64,000 bases of DNA from Cyrtodaria siliqua (GCA_037043455.1 JAWPHD010000235.1:486368-550367); one strand, 5' to 3'. Shown: positions 35,601 through 53,000, numbered from the stretch's first letter. Numbers and translations: made by a program. Notes: generated by a model from the letters alone, not told the origin.

Positions 35601-36535
35601 CCTACTGCCAGTGATATTTTACTGGGATATATCTGTATTAATTGTCTACTACACTTACTTGATATATCTGTATGAATTGTCTACTACACCTACTGCCAGT
35701 GATATTTTACTGGGATGTATCTGTATTAATTGTCTACTACACCTACTGGATATGTCTACTACACCTACTGCCAGTGATATTTTAATGGGATATATCTGTA
35801 TTATTTGTCTACTACACCTACTGGGATATATCTGTATGAATTGTCTACTACACCTACTGGATATATCTGTATTGTCTACTACACCTACTGGATATATCTG
35901 CAGTATGAATTGTCTACTACACCTACTGGATATATCTGTATGAATTGTCTACTACACATACTGCCAGTGATATTTTACAGGGATATATCTGTATTAATTG
36001 TCTTCTACACCTACTGGATATATCTGTATTAATTGTCTACTACACCTACTGGATATATCTGCAGTATGAACTGTCTACTACACCTACTGGATATATCTGT
36101 ATGAATTGTCTACTACACATACTACCAGTGATATTTTACAGGGATATATCTGTATTAATTGTCTACTACACCTACTGGATATGTCTACTACACCTACACC
36201 TACTGGATATGTCTACTACACCTTCTGCCAGTGATATTTCACTCAGATATATCCGTATTAATTGTCTACTACACCTACTGGATATGTCTACTAAACCTAC
36301 ACCTACTGGATATGTCTACTACACCTACTGCCAGTGATATTTTACCGGGATATATCTGTATTAATTGTCTACTGCACCTACTGGATATATCTGTATTAAT
36401 TCTCTACTACACCTACTGCATATATCTGCAGAATGAATTGTCTACTACACCTACTGGATATATCTGTATTAATTGTCTACTACACCTATTGGATATATTT
36501 GTATGCATTGTCTACTACACCTACTGATATATCTG
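29690..36535 (+). repeat. Satellite higher-order block A, copy 1
   Basis: Unit order here recurs in 36,535-41,000. 29,698-30,700 matches at +6,842 and 30,764-31,000 at +6,806. 31,897-34,214 matches at +5,815 and 34,657 at +5,444. 35,805-36,330 matches at +4,547. An internal duplication of 991 bp (30,906 to 31,897; 31,537 to 32,528) and one of about 0.9-1.0 kb (34,657 to 35,554; 35,136 to 36,159) explain why copy 2 is shorter. Confidence 0.85.
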
Positions 36536-39500
36536 CAGTATGAATTGTCTACTACACCTACTGGATATATCTGAATTAATTGTCTACTACACCTACTGGA
36601 TATATCTGTATGAATTGTCTACTACACCTAGTGGATATATCTGCAGTATGAATTGTCTACTACACCTACTGGGATATATCTGTATTAATTGTCAACTACA
36701 CCTACTGGATATATCTGTATTAATTGTCTACTACACCTACTGGATATGTCTACTACACCTACTGCCAGTGATATTTTACTGGGATATATCTGTATAAAAT
36801 GTCTACTACACCTACTGGATATATCGGCATGAATTGTCTACTACACCTACTGCCAGTGATATTTTACTGGGATATATCTGTATTAATTGTCTACTACACC
36901 TACTGCCAGTGATATTTTACTGGGATATATCTGTATTAATTGTTTACTACACCTACTGGGATATATCTGTATGAATTGTCTACTACACCTACTGGATATA
37001 TCTGTATTAATTGTCTACTACACTACTGGATATATCTGCAGTATGAATAGTCTACTATACCTACTGGATATATCTGTATGAATTGTCTACTACACCTACT
37101 GCCAGTGATATTTTTCAGGGATATATCTGTATTAATTGTCTACTACACCTACTGGATATGTCTACTACACCTACTGCCAGTGATATTTTACTGGGATATA
37201 TCTGTATTAATTGTCTACTACACCTACTGGGATATATCTGTATTAATTGTCAACTACACCTACTGGATATATCTGTATTAATTGTCTAATACACCTACTG
37301 GGATATATCTGTATTAATTGTCTACTACACCAACTGGATATGTCTGTATTAATTGTCTACTACACCTACTGGATATGTCTACTACACCTACTGCCAGTGA
37401 TATTTTACTGGGATATATCTGTATTAATTGTCTACTACACCTACTGGGATATATCTGTATTAATTGTCTACTACACCTACTGGATATATCTGTATTAATT
37501 GTCTACTACACCTACTGGGATATATCTGTATTAATTGTCTACTACACCTACTGGATATATCTGTATTAATTGTCTACTACACCAACTGGATATATCTGTA
37601 TTAATTGTCTACTACACCTACTGGGATATATTTGTATGAATTGTCTACTACACCTACTGGGATATATCTGTATTAATTGTCAAATACACCTACTGGATAT
37701 ATCTGTATTAATTGTCTACTACACCTACTGGATATATCTGCAGTATGAATTGTCTACTACACCTGCTGGATATATCTGTATTAATTGTCTACTACACCTA
37801 CTGGATATATCTGTATGAATTGTCTACTACACCTAGTGGATATATCTGCAGTATGAATTGTCTACTACACCTACTGGGATATATCTGTATTAATTGTCAA
37901 CTACACCTACTGGATATATCTGTATTAATTGTCTACTACACCTACTGGATATGTCTACTACACCTACTGCCAGTGATATTTTACAGGGATATATCTGTAT
38001 AAATTGTCTACTACACCTACTGGATATATCTGTATGAATTGTCTACTACACCTACTGCCAGTGATATTTTACTGGGATATATCTGTATTAATTGTCTACT
38101 ACACCTACTGAATATGTCTACTACACCTATTGCCAGTGATATTTTACTGGGATATATCGGTATAAATTGTCTACTACACCTACTGGATATATCTGTATGA
38201 ATTGTCTACTACACCTACTGCCAGTGATATTTAACTGGGATATATCTGTATAAATTGTCTACTACACCTACTGGATATATCTGTATGAATTGTCTACTAC
38301 ACCTACTGCCAGTGATATTTTACTGGGATATATCTGTATGAATTGTCTACTACACCTACTGCCAGTGATATTTTACTGGGATATATCTGTATTAATTGTC
38401 TACTACACATACTGGGATATATCTGTATGAATTGTCTACTACACCTACTGGATATATCTGTATTAATTGTCTACTACACCTATTGGATATATCTGCAGTA
38501 TGAATTGTCTACTACACCTACTGGATACATATGTATGAATTGTCTACTACACCTACTGCCAGTGATATTTTACAGGGATATATATGTATTAATTGTCTAC
38601 TACACCTACTGGATATGTCTACTTCACCTACTGCCAGTGATATTTTACTGGGATATAACTGTATTAATTGTCTACTACACCTACTGGGATATATCTGTAT
38701 TAATTGTCTACTACACCTACTGGATATATCTGTATTAATTGTCTACTACACCTACTGGGATATATCTGTATTAATTGTCTACTACACCAACTGGATATAT
38801 CTGTATTAATAGTCTACTGCACCTACTGGATATGTCTACTACACCTACTGCCAGTGATATTTTACTGGGATATATCTGTATTAATTGTCTACTACACATA
38901 CTGGGATATATCTGTATTCATTGTCTACTACACCTACAGGATATATCTGTATTAATTGTCTACTACACTTACTGGGATATATCTGTATTAATTGTCTACT
39001 ACACCTACTGGGATATATCTGTATTAATTGTCTACTACACCTACTGGGATATATCTGTATTAATTGTCTACTACACCTACTGGATATATCTGTATTAATT
39101 GTCTACTACACCAAATTGATATATCTGTTTTAATTGTCTACTACACCTACTGGGATATATTTGTATGAATTGTCTACTACACCTACTGGATATATATGTA
39201 TTAATTGTCTACTACACCTACTGGTAATATCTGCAGTATGAATTGTCTACTACACCTACTGGATATATCTGTATTAATTGTGTACTACACCTACTGCATA
39301 TATCTGTATGAATTGTCTACTACACCTAGTGGATATATCTGCAGCATTAATTGTCTACTACACCTACTGGGATATATCTATATTAATAGTCTACTACACC
39401 TACTGGGATATATCTGTATTAATTGTCTACTACACCTACTGGGATATATCTGTATTAATTGCCTACTACACCTACTGGATATATCTGTATTAATTGTCTA

Positions 39501-41000
39501 CTACATCAACTGGATATATCTGTTTTAATTGTCTACTACACCTACTGGGATATATCTGTATTAATTGTATACTACACCTACTGGATATATCTGTATTAAT
39601 TGTCTACTACACATACTGGTAATATTTGCAGTATGAATTGTCTACTACACCTACTGGATATATCTGTATTAATTGTGTACTACACCTACTGCATATATCT
39701 GTATGAATTGTCTACTACACCTAGGGGATATATCTGCAGTATGAATTGTCTACTACTCCTACTGGGATATATATGTATTAATTGTCAACTACACCTACTG
39801 GATATATCTGTATTAATTGTCTACTACACCTACTGGATATATATGTATTAATTGTCTACTACACCTACTGGGATATATCTGTATTAATTGTCTACTACAC
39901 CTATTGGGATATATCTGTATTAATTGTCTACTACACCTACTGGGATATATTTGTATTAATTGTCTACTACACCTACAGGATATATCTGTATTAATTGTCT
40001 ACTACACCTACTGGATATATATGTATTAATTTTCTACTACACCTACTGGATATATATGTATTAATTGTCTACTACACCTACTTTGATATATCTGTATTAA
40101 TTGTCTACTACACCTACTGGATATATCTGTATGAATTGTCTACTACACCTACTGCCAGTGATATTTTACTGGGATATATCTGTATTAATTGTCTACTACA
40201 CTTACTGGATATATCTGTATGAATTGTCTACTACACCTACTGCCAGTGATATTTTACTGGGATGTATCTGTATTAATTGTCTACTACACCTACTGGATAT
40301 GTCTACTACACCTACTGCCAGTGATATTTTACTGGGATATATCTGTATTATTTGTCTAATACACCTACTGGGATATATCTGTATGAATTGTCTACTACAC
40401 CTACTGGATATATCTGTATTGTCTACTACACCTACTGGATATATTTGCAGTATGAATTGTCTACTACACCTACTGGATATATCTGTATGAATTGTCTACT
40501 ACACATACTGCCAGTGATATTTTACAGGGATATATCTGTATTAATTGTCTTCTACACCTACTGGATATATCTGTATTAATTGTCTACTACACCTACTGGA
40601 TATATCTGCAGTATGAACTGTCTACTACACCTACTGGATATATCTGTATGAATTGTCTACTACACATACTACCAGTGATATTTTACAGGGATATATCTGT
40701 ATTAATTGTCTACTACACCTACTGGATATGTCTACTACACCTACACCTACTGGATATGTCTACTACACCTTCTGCCAGTAATATTTCACTCAGATATATC
40801 CGTATTAATTGTCTACTACACCTACTGGATATGTCTACTAAACCTACCGCTACTGGATATGTCTACCACACCTACTGCCAGTGATATTTTACCGGGATAT
40901 ATCTGTATTAATTGTCTACTGCACCTACTGGATATATCTGTATTAATTCTCTACTACACCTACTGGATATATCTGCAGTATGAATAGTCTACTACACATA
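36536..41000 (+). repeat. Satellite higher-order block A, copy 2
   Basis: A shortened duplicate of 29,690-36,535. Frames at the same relative positions differ by only about 1-2% of residues (for example 33,390-33,713 against 39,205-39,528), so the duplication is recent. Confidence 0.85.
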
Positions 41001-43272
41001 CTGGATATATCTGTATTAATTGTCTACTACACCTACTGGATATATTTGTATGAATTGTCTACTACACCTACTGGATATATCTGCAGTATGAATTGTCTAC
41101 TACACCAACTGGGATATATCTGTATGAATTGTCTAGTACACCTACTGGATATATCTGTATGAATTGTCTACTACACCTACTTCCAGTGATATTTAACAGG
41201 GATATATCTGTATTAATTGTCTACTACACCTACTGGATATGTCTACTACACCTACTGCCAGTGATATTTTACTGGGATATATCTGTATTAATTGTCTACT
41301 ACCCCTACTGGGCTATATCTGTATTAATTATCTACAACACCTACTGGATATATCTGTATTAATTGTCTACTACACCTACTGGGATATATCTGTATTAATT
41401 GTCTACTACACCTACTGGATATATCTGTATTAATTGTCTACTACACCTACTGGGATATATCTGTATTAATTGTCTACTACACCTACTGGATATATCTGTA
41501 TTAATTGTCTACTACACCTACTGGGATATATCTGTATTAATTGTCTACTACACCTACTGGATATATCTGTATTAATTGTCTACTACACCTACTGGGATAT
41601 ATCTGTATTAATTGTCTACTACACCTACTACATATTTATGTATTAATTTTCTACTACACCTACTGGGATATATCTGTATTAATTGTCTACTACACCTACT
41701 GGGATATATTTGTATTAATTGTCTACTACACCTACTGGATATATCTGTATTAATTGTCTACTACACCAACTGGATATATCTGTATTAATTGTCTACTACA
41801 CCTACTTGATATATATGTATTAATTGTCTACTACACCTACTGGGATATATCTGTATTAATTGTCTACTACACCTACTGGATATATATGTATTAATTTTCT
41901 ACTACACCTACTGGATATATATGTATTAATTGTCTACTACACCTACTGGGATATATCTGTATTAATTGTCTACTACACCTACTGGATATATCTGTATGAA
42001 TTGTCTACTACACCTACTGCCAGTGATATTTTACTGGGATATATCTGTATTAATTGTCTACTACATCTACTAGGATATATCTGTATGAATTGTCTACTAC
42101 ACATACTGGATATATCTGTATTGTCTACTACACCTACTGGATATATCTGCAGTATGAATAGTTTACTACACCTACTGGATATATCTGTATGAATTGTCTA
42201 CTACACATACTGCCAATGATATTTTACAGAGATATATCTGTATTAATTGTCTTCTACACCTACTGGATATATCTGTATTAATTGTCTACTACACCTACTG
42301 GATATATCTGCAGTATGAATTGTCTACTACACCTACTGGATATATCTGTATGAATTGTCTACTACACATACTGTCAGTGATATTTTACAGGGATATATCT
42401 GTATTAATTGTCAACTACACCTACTGGATATGTCTACTACACCTACACCTACTGGATATGTCTACTACACCTACTGCCAGTGATATTTCACTGAGATATA
42501 TCCGTATTAATTGTCTACAACACCTACTGGATATGTCTACTACACCTACACCTACTGGATATGTCTACTACACCTACTGCCAGTGATATTTTACTGGGAT
42601 ATATCTGTATTAATTGTCTACTGCACCTACTGGATATATCTGTATTAATTCTCTACTACACCTACTGGATATATCTGTATGAATTGTCTACTACACCTAC
42701 TGGATATATCTGCAGTATGAATTGTCTACTACACCTACTGGGATATATCTGTAGTAATTGTCTACTACACCTACTGGATATATCTGTATGAATTGTCTAC
42801 TACACCTACTGGATATATCTGCAGTATGAATTGTCTACTACACGAATTGGGATATATCTGTATGAATTGTCTACTACACCTACTGGATATATCTGTATTA
42901 ATTGTCAACTACACCTACTGGGATATATTTGTATTAATTGTCTACTACACCTACTGGATATATCTGTATAAATTGTCTACTACACCTACTGGATATATAT
43001 GTATTAATTTTCTACTACACCTACTGGATATATATGTATTATTTGTCTACTACACCTACTGGGATATATCTGTATTAATTGTCTACTACACCTACTGGAT
43101 ATATCTGTATGAATTGTCTACTACACCTACTGCCAGTGATATTTTACTGGGATATATCTGTATTAATTGTCTACTACACCTACTGTATATATCTGTATTA
43201 ACTGTCTACTACACCTACTGGATATATATGTATTAATTATCTACTACACCTACTGGGATATATCTGTATTAA

Positions 43273-45894
43273 TTGTCTACTACACCAACTGGATATATCT
43301 GTATTAATTGTGTACTGCACCTACTGGATATGTCTACTACACCTACTGCCAGTGATATTTTACTGGGATATACCTGTATTAATTGTCTACTACACCTACT
43401 GGGATATATCTGTATTAATTGTCTACTACACCTACTGGATATATCTGTATTAATTGTCTACTACACCTACTGGGATATATCTGTATTAATTGTCTACTAC
43501 ACCAACTGGATATATCTGTATTAATTGTCTACTGCACCTACTGGATATGTCTACTACACCTACTGCCAGTGATATTTTACTGGGATATATCTGTATTAAT
43601 TGTCTACTACACCTACTGGGATATATCTGTATTAATTGTCTACTACACCTACTGGATATATCTCTATTAACTGCCTACTACACCTACTGGGATATATCTG
43701 TATTAATTGTCTACTACACCTACTGGGATATATCTGTATTAATTGTCTACTACACCTACTGGGATATATCTGTATTAATTGTCTACTACACCTACTGGAT
43801 ATATCTGTATTAATTGTCTACTACACCAACTGGATATATCTGTTTTAATTGTCTACTACACCTACTGGGATATATTTGTATGAATTGTCTACTACACCTA
43901 CTGGGATATATCTGTATTAATTGTATACTACACCTACTGGATATATCTGTATTAATTGTCTACTACACCTACTGGTAATATCTGCAGTATGAATTGTCTA
44001 CTACACCTACTGGATATATCTGTATTAATTGTGTACTACACCTACTGCATATATCTGTATGAATTGTCTACTACACCTAGTGGATATATCTTCAGTATGA
44101 ATTGTCTACTACTCCTACTGGGATATATCTGTATTAATTGTCAACTACACCTACTGGATATATCTGTATTAATTGTCTACTACACCTACTGGATATATAT
44201 GTATTAATTGTCTACTACACCTACTGGGATATATCTGTATTAATTGTCTACTACACCTATTGGGATATATCTGTATTAATTGTCTACTACACCTACTGGG
44301 ATATATTTGTATTAATTGTCTACTACACCTACTGGATATATCTGTATTAATTGTCTACTACACCTACTGGATATATATGTATTAATTTTCTACTACACCT
44401 ACTGGATATATATGTATTAATTGTCTACTACACCTACTGGGATATATCTGTATTAATTGTCTACTACACCTACAGGATATATCTGTATGAATTGTCTACT
44501 ACACCTACTGCCAGTGATATTTTACTGGGATATATCTGTATGAATTGTCTACTACACCTACTGTATATATCTGTATTAATTGTCTACTACACCTACTGGA
44601 TATATATGTATTAATTGTCTACTACACCAACTGGGATATATCTGTATTAATTGTCTACTACACCTATTGGGATATATCTGTATTAATTGTCTACTACACC
44701 TACTGGGATATATTTGTATTAATTGTCTACTACACCTACTGGATATATCTGTATTAATTGTCTACTACACCTACTGGATATATATGTATTAATTTTCTAC
44801 TACACCTACTGGATATATATGTATTAATTGTCTACTACACCTACTGGGATATATCTGTATTAATTGTCTACTACACCTACTGGATATATCTGTATGAATT
44901 GTCTACTACACCTACTGCCAGTGATATTTTACTGGGATATATCTGTGTGAATTGTCTACTACACCTACTGGATATATCTGTATTGTCTACTACACCTACT
45001 GGATATATCTGCAGTATGAATTATCTACTACACCTACTGGATATATGTATGAATTGTCTACTACACATACTGCCAGTGATATTTTACAGGGATATATCTG
45101 TAATAATTGTCTTCTACAACTACTGGATATATCTGTATTAATTGTCTACTACACCTACTGGATATATCTGCAGTATGAACTGTCTACTACACCTACTGGA
45201 TATATCTGTATGAATTGTCTACTACACATACTACCAGTGATATTTTACAGGGATATATCTGTATTAATTGTCTACTACACCTACTGGATATGTCTACTAC
45301 ACCTACTGCCAGTGATATTTCACTCGGATATATCCGTATTAATTGTCTACTACACCTACTGGATATGTCTACTACTACACCTACACCTACTGGATATGTC
45401 TACTACACCTACTGCAAGTGATATTTTAACTGGATATATCTGTATTAATTGTCTACTGCACCTACTGCATATATCTGTATTAATTCTCTACTACACCTAC
45501 TGAATATATCTGCAGTATGAATTGTCTACTACACCTACTGGATATATCTGTATTAATTGTCTACTACACCTACTGGATATAACTGTATGAATTGTCTACT
45601 ACACCTACTGGATATATCTGCAGTATGAATTGTCTACTACACCTACTGGGATATATCTGTATTAATTGTCTACTACACCTACTGGATATATCTGTATGAA
45701 TTGTCTACTACACCTACTGGATATATATGCAGTATGAATTGTCTACTACACCAACTGGGATATATCTGTATGAATTGTCTACTACACCTACTGGATATAT
45801 CTGTATGAATTGTCTACTACACCTACTGCCAGTGATATTTTACAGGGATATATCTGTATTAATTGTCTACTAGACCTACTGGATATGTCTACTA
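43273..45894 (+). repeat. Satellite higher-order block B, copy 1 (2,622-bp period)
   Basis: Unit order at 43,956, 44,138, 44,758, 44,952 and 45,810 recurs exactly 2,622 bp later. A 407-bp internal duplication (44,138 to 44,545) is shared by both copies. Confidence 0.85.
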
Positions 45895-48516
45895 CACCTA
45901 CTGCCAGTGATATTTTACTGGGATATATCTGTATTAATTGTCTACTACACCTACTGGGATATATCTGTATTAATTGTCTACTACACCTACTGGATATATC
46001 TGTATTAATTGTCTACTACACCTACTGGGATATATCTGTATTAATTGTCTACTACACCTACTGGATATATCTGTATTAATTGTCTACTACACCTACTGGG
46101 ATATATCTGTATTAATTGTCTACTACACCTACTGGATATATATGTATTAATTTTCTACTACACCTACTGGATATATATGTATTAATTGTCTTCTACACCT
46201 ACTGGGATATATCTGTATTAATTGTCTACTACACCTACTGGGATATATCTGTATTAATTTTCTACTACACCTACTGGATATATCTGTATTAATTGTCTAC
46301 TACACCTACTGGGATATATCTGTATTAATTGTCTACTACACCTACTGGGATATATCTGTATTAATTGTCTACTACACCTACTGGGATATATCTGTATTAA
46401 TTGTCTACTACACCTACTGGATATATCTGTATTAATTGTCTACTACACCAACTGGATATATCTGTTTTAATTGTCTACTACACCTACTGGGATATATTTG
46501 TATGAATTGTCTACTACACCTACTGGGATATATCTGTATTAATTGTATACTACACCTACTGGATATATCTGTATTAATTGTCTACTACACCTTCTGGTAA
46601 TATCTGCAGTATGAATTGTCTACTACACCTACTGGATATATCTGTATTAATTGTGTACTACACCTACTGCATATATCTGTATGAATTGTCTACTACACCT
46701 AGTGGATATATCTGCAGTATGAATTGTCTACTACTCCTACTGGGATATATCTGTATTAATTGTCAACTACACCTACTGGATATATCTGTATTAATTGTCT
46801 ACTACACCTACTGGATATATATGTATTAATTGTCTACTACACCTACTGGGATATATCTGTATTAATTGTCTGCTACACCTATTGGGATATATCTGTATTA
46901 ATTGTCTACTACACCTACTGGGATATATTTGTATTAATTGTCTACTACACCTACTGGATATATCTGTATTAATTGTCTACTACACCTATTGGATATATAT
47001 GTATTAATTTTCTACTACACCTACTGGATATATATGTATTAATTGTCTACTACACCTACTGGGATATATCTGTATTAATTGTCTACTACACCTACTGGAT
47101 ATATCTGTATGAATTGTCTACTACACCTACTGCCATTGATATTTTACTGGGATATATCTGTATGAATTGTCTACTACACCTACTGTATATATCTGTATTA
47201 ATTGTCTACTACACCTACTGGATATATATGTATTAATTGTCTACTACACCTACTGGGATATATCTGTATTAATTGTCTACTACACCTATTGGGATATATC
47301 TGTATTAATTGTCTACTACACCTACTGGGATATATTTGTATTAATTGTCTACTACACCTACTGGATATATCTGTATTAATTGTCTACTACACCTACTGGA
47401 TATATATGTATTAATTTTCTACTACACCTACTGGATATTTATGTATTAATTGTCTACTACACCTACTGGGATATTTCTGTATTAATTGTCTACTACACCT
47501 ACTGGATATATCTGTATGAATTGTCTACTACACCTACTGCCAGTGATATTTTACTGGGATATATCTGTATGAATTGTCTACTACACCTACTGGATATATC
47601 TGTATTGTCTACTACACCTACTGGATATATCTGCAGTATGAATTGTCTACTACACCTACTGGATATATGTATGAATTGTCTACTACACAAACTGCCAGTG
47701 ATATTTTACAGGGATATATCTGTAATAATTGTCTTCTACACCTACTGGATATATCTGTATTAATTGTCTACTACACCTACTGGATATATCTGCAGTATGA
47801 ACTGTCTACTACACCTACTGGATATATCTGTATGAATTGTCTACTACACATACTACCAGTGATATTTTACAGGGATATATCTGTATTAATTGTCTACTAC
47901 ACCTACTGGATATGTCTACTACACCTACTGCCAGTGATATTTCACTCGGATATATCCGTATTAATTGTCTACTACACCTACTGGATATGTCTACTACTAC
48001 ACCTACACCTACTGGATATGTCTACTACACCTACTGCAAGTGATATTTTACCGGGATATATCTGTATTAATTGTCTACTGCACCTACTGCATATATCTGT
48101 ATTAATTCTCTACTACACCTACTGGATATATCTGCAGTATGAATTGTCTACTACACCTACTGGATATATCTGTATTAATTGTCTACTACACCTACTGGAA
48201 ATAACTGTATGAATTGTCTACTACACCTACTGGATATATCTGCAGTATGAATTGTCTACTACACCTACTGGGATATATCTGTATTAATTGTCTACTACAC
48301 CTACTGGATATATCTGTATGAATTGTCTACTACACCTACTGGATATATCTGCAGTATGAATTGTCTACTACACCAACTGGGATATATCTGTATGAATTGT
48401 CTACTACACCTACTGGATATATCTGTATGAATTGTCTACTACACCTACTGCCAGTGATATTTTACAGGGATATATCTGTATTAATTGTCTACTAGACCTA
48501 CTGGATATGTCTACTA
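45895..48516 (+). repeat. Satellite higher-order block B, copy 2
   Basis: A +2,622-bp copy of the preceding block (46,578, 46,760, 47,380, 47,574 and 48,432). A third copy starts near 50,012 (+6,739 from copy 1; +4,117 from copy 2 at 50,695 and 50,877). Confidence 0.85.
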
Positions 48517-50011
48517 CACCTACTGCCAGTGATATTATACTGGGATATATCTGTATTAATTGTCTACTACACCTACTGGGATATATCTGTATTAATTGTC
48601 TACTACACCTACTGGATATATCTGTATTAATTGTCTACTACACCTACTGGGATATATCTGTATTAATTGTCTACTACACCAACTGGATATATCTGTATTA
48701 ATTGTCTACTACACCTACTGGGATATATCTGTATTAATTGTCTACTACACCTACTGGATATATATGTATTAATTTTCTACTACACCTACTGGATATATAT
48801 GTATTAATTGTCTACTACACCTATTGGGATATATCTGTATTAATTGTCTACTACAACTACTGGGATATATCTGTATTAATTGTCTACTACACCTACTGGG
48901 ATATATCTGTATTAATTGTCTACTACACCTACTGGATATATCTGTATTAATTGTCTACTACACCAACTGGATATATCTGTATTAATTGTCTACTACACCT
49001 ACTGGATATATCTGTATTAATTGTCTACTACACCTACTGGGATATATCTGTATTAATTGTCTACTACACCAACTGGATATATATGTATTAATTTTCTACT
49101 ACACCTACTGGATATATATGTATTAATTGTCTACTACACCTACTGGGATATATCTGTATTAATTGTCTACTACACCTACTGGATATATCTGTATGAATTG
49201 TCTACTACACCTACTGCCAGTGATATTTTACTGGGATATATCTGTATTAATTGTCTACTACATCTACTGGATATATCTGTATGAATTGTCTACTACACCT
49301 ACTGCCAGTGATATTTTACTGGGATGTATCTGTATTAATTGTCTACTACACCTACTGGATATGTCTGTATGAATTGTCTACTACACCTACTGCCAGTTAT
49401 ATTTTACAGGGATATATCTGTATTAATTGTCTTCTACACCTACTGGATATATCTGTATTAATTGTCTACTACACCTACTGGATATATCTGCAGTATGAAT
49501 TGTCTACTACACCTACTGGGATATATCTGTATTAATTGTCTACTACACCTACTGGATATATCTGTATTAATTGTCTACTACACCAACTGGATATATCTGT
49601 ATTAATTGTCTACTACACCTACTGGATATATCTGTATTAATTGTCTACTACACTTACTGGGATATATCTGTATTAATTGTCTTCTACACCTACTGGATAT
49701 ATATGTATTAATTTTCTACTACACCTACTGGATATATATGTATTAATTGTCTACTAGACCTACTGGGATATATCTGTATTAATTATCTACTACACCTACT
49801 GGATATATATGTATGAATTGTCTACTACACCTACTGGATATATCTGTATGAATTGTCTACTACACCTACTGCCAGTGATATTTTACTGGAATATATCTGT
49901 ATTAATTGTCTACTACACCTACTGTATATATCTGTATTAATTGTCTACTACACCTACTGGATATATATGTATTAATTATCTACTACACCTACTGGGATAT
50001 ATCTGTATTAA

Positions 50012-53000
50012 TTGTCTACTACACCAACTGGATATATCTGTATTAATTGTCTACTGCACCTACTGGATATGTCTACTACACCTACTGCCAGTGATATTTT
50101 ACTGGGATATACCTGTATTAATTGTCTACTACACCTACTGGGATATATCTGTATTAATTGTCTACTACACCTACTGGATATATCTGTATTAATTGTCTAC
50201 TACACCTACTGGGATATATCTGTATTAATTGTCTACTACACCAACTGGATATATCTGTATTAATTGTCTACTGCACCTACTGGATATGTCTACTACACCT
50301 ACTGCCAGTGATATTTTACTGGGATATATCTGTATTAATTGTCTACTACACCTACTGGGATATATCTGTATTAATTGTCTACTACACCTACTGGATATAT
50401 ATGTATTAATTGTCTACTACACCTACTGGGATATATCTGTATTAATTGTCTACTACACCTACTGGGATATATCTGTATTAATTGTCTACTACACCTACTG
50501 GGATATATCTGTATTAATTGTCTACTACACCTACTGGATATATCTGTATTAATTGTCTACTACACCAACTGGATATATCTGTTTTAATTGTCTACTACAC
50601 CTACTGGGATATATTTGTATGAATTGTCTACTACACCTACTGGGATATATCTGTATTAATTGTATACTACACCTACTGGATATATCTGTATTAATTGTCT
50701 ACTACACCTTCTGGTAATATCTGCAGTATGAATTGTCTACTTCACCTAAAGGATATATCTGTATTAATTGTGTACTACACCTACTGCATATATCTGTATG
50801 AATTGTCTACTACACCTAGTGGATATATCTGCAGTATGAATTGTCTACTACTCCTACTGGGATATATCTGTATTAATTGTCAACTACACCTACTGGATAT
50901 ATCTGTATTAATTGTCTACTACACCTACTGGATATATATGTATTAATTGTCTACTACACCTACTGGGATATATCTGTATCAATTGTCTACTACACCTATT
51001 GGGATATATCTGTATTAATTGTCTACTACACCTACTGGGATATATTTGTATTAATTGTCTACTACACCTACTGGATATATCTGTATTAATTGTCTACTAC
51101 ACCTATTGGATATATATGTATTAATTTTCTACTACACCTACTGGATATATATGTATTAATTGTCTACTACACCTACTGGGATATATCTGTATTAATTGTC
51201 TACTACACCTACTGGATATATCTGTATGAATTGTCTACTACACCTACTGCCATTGATATTTTACTGGGATATATCTGTATGAATTGTCTACTACACCTAC
51301 TGTATATATCTGTATTAATTGTCTACTACACCTACTGGATATTATATGTATTAAATTGTCTACTACACCTACTGGGATATATCTGTATTAATTGTCTACT
51401 ACACCTATTGGGATATATCTGTATTAATTGTCTACTACACCTACTGGGATATATTTGTATTAATTGTCTACTACACCTACTGTGATATATCTGTATTAAT
51501 TGGTCTACTACACCTACTGGATATATATGTATTAATTTTCTACTACACCTACTGGATATATATGTATTAATTGTCTACTACACCTACTGGGATATATCTG
51601 TATTAATTGTCTACCTACACCTACTGGATATATCTGTATGAATTGTCTACTACACCTTACTGCCAGTGATATTTTACTGGGATATATCTGTATGAATTGT
51701 CTACTACACCTACTGGATATATCTGGGTATTGTCTACTACACCTACTGGATATATCTGCAGTATGAATTGTCTACACTACGACTACTTGGATATATGTAT
51801 GAATTGTCTACTACACAAACTGCCAGTTGATATTTTTACAGGATATATCTGTAATAATTGTCTTCTACACCTACTGGATATATCTGTATTAATTGTCTAC
51901 TACACCTACTGGATATATCTGCAGTATGAACTGTCTACTTACACCTAGCTGGATATATCTGTATGTATGATTGTCTACTACACATACTACCAGTGATATT
52001 TTACAGGGAATATATCTGTATTAATTGTCTACTACACCCTACGTGGATTATGTCTACTACACCTACTGCCAGTGATATTTCACTCGAGATATCCGTATTA
52101 ATTGTCTACTTCACCTACTGGATATGTCTACTACTACACCTACACCTACTGGATATGTCTACTACACCTACTGCAAGTGATATTTTACCGGGATATATCT
52201 GTATTAATTGTCTACTGCACCTACTGCATATATCTTATTAATTCTCTACTACACCTACTGGATATATCTGCAGTATGAATTGTCTACTACACCTACTGGA
52301 TATATCTGTATTAATTGTCTACTACACCTACTGGAAATAACTGTATGAATTGTCTACTACACCTACTGGATATATCTGCAGTATGAATTAGTCTACTACA
52401 CACTACTGGGATATATCTGTATTAATTGTCTACTACACCTACTGGAATATCTGTATGAATTGTCTACTACAACTACTGGATATATCTGCAGTATGAATTG
52501 TCTACTACACACCAACTGGGATATATCTGGTATGAATTGTCTACTACACCTACTGGGAGTATATCTGTATGAATTGTCTACTACACCTACTGCCAGTGAT
52601 ATTTTACAGGGATATATCTGTATTAATTGTCTACTAGACCTACTGGATATGTCTACTACACCTACTGCCAGTGATATTTATACTGGGATTATATCTGTAT
52701 TAATTGTCTACTACACCTACTGGGATATATCTGTATTAATTTGTCTACTACTCTACTGGATATATCTGTATTAATTGTCTCTACTACACCTACTGGGATA
52801 TATCTGTATTAATTGTCTACTACACCTACTGGATATATCTGTATTAATTGTGCTACTACACCTACTGGGATATATCTGTATTAATTGTCTACTATACCTA
52901 CTGATATATATGTATTAATTTTCTACTACACCTACTGGATATATGGTATTAATTGTCTACTACACCTACTGGGATAGTATCTGTATTATTGTCTACTACA

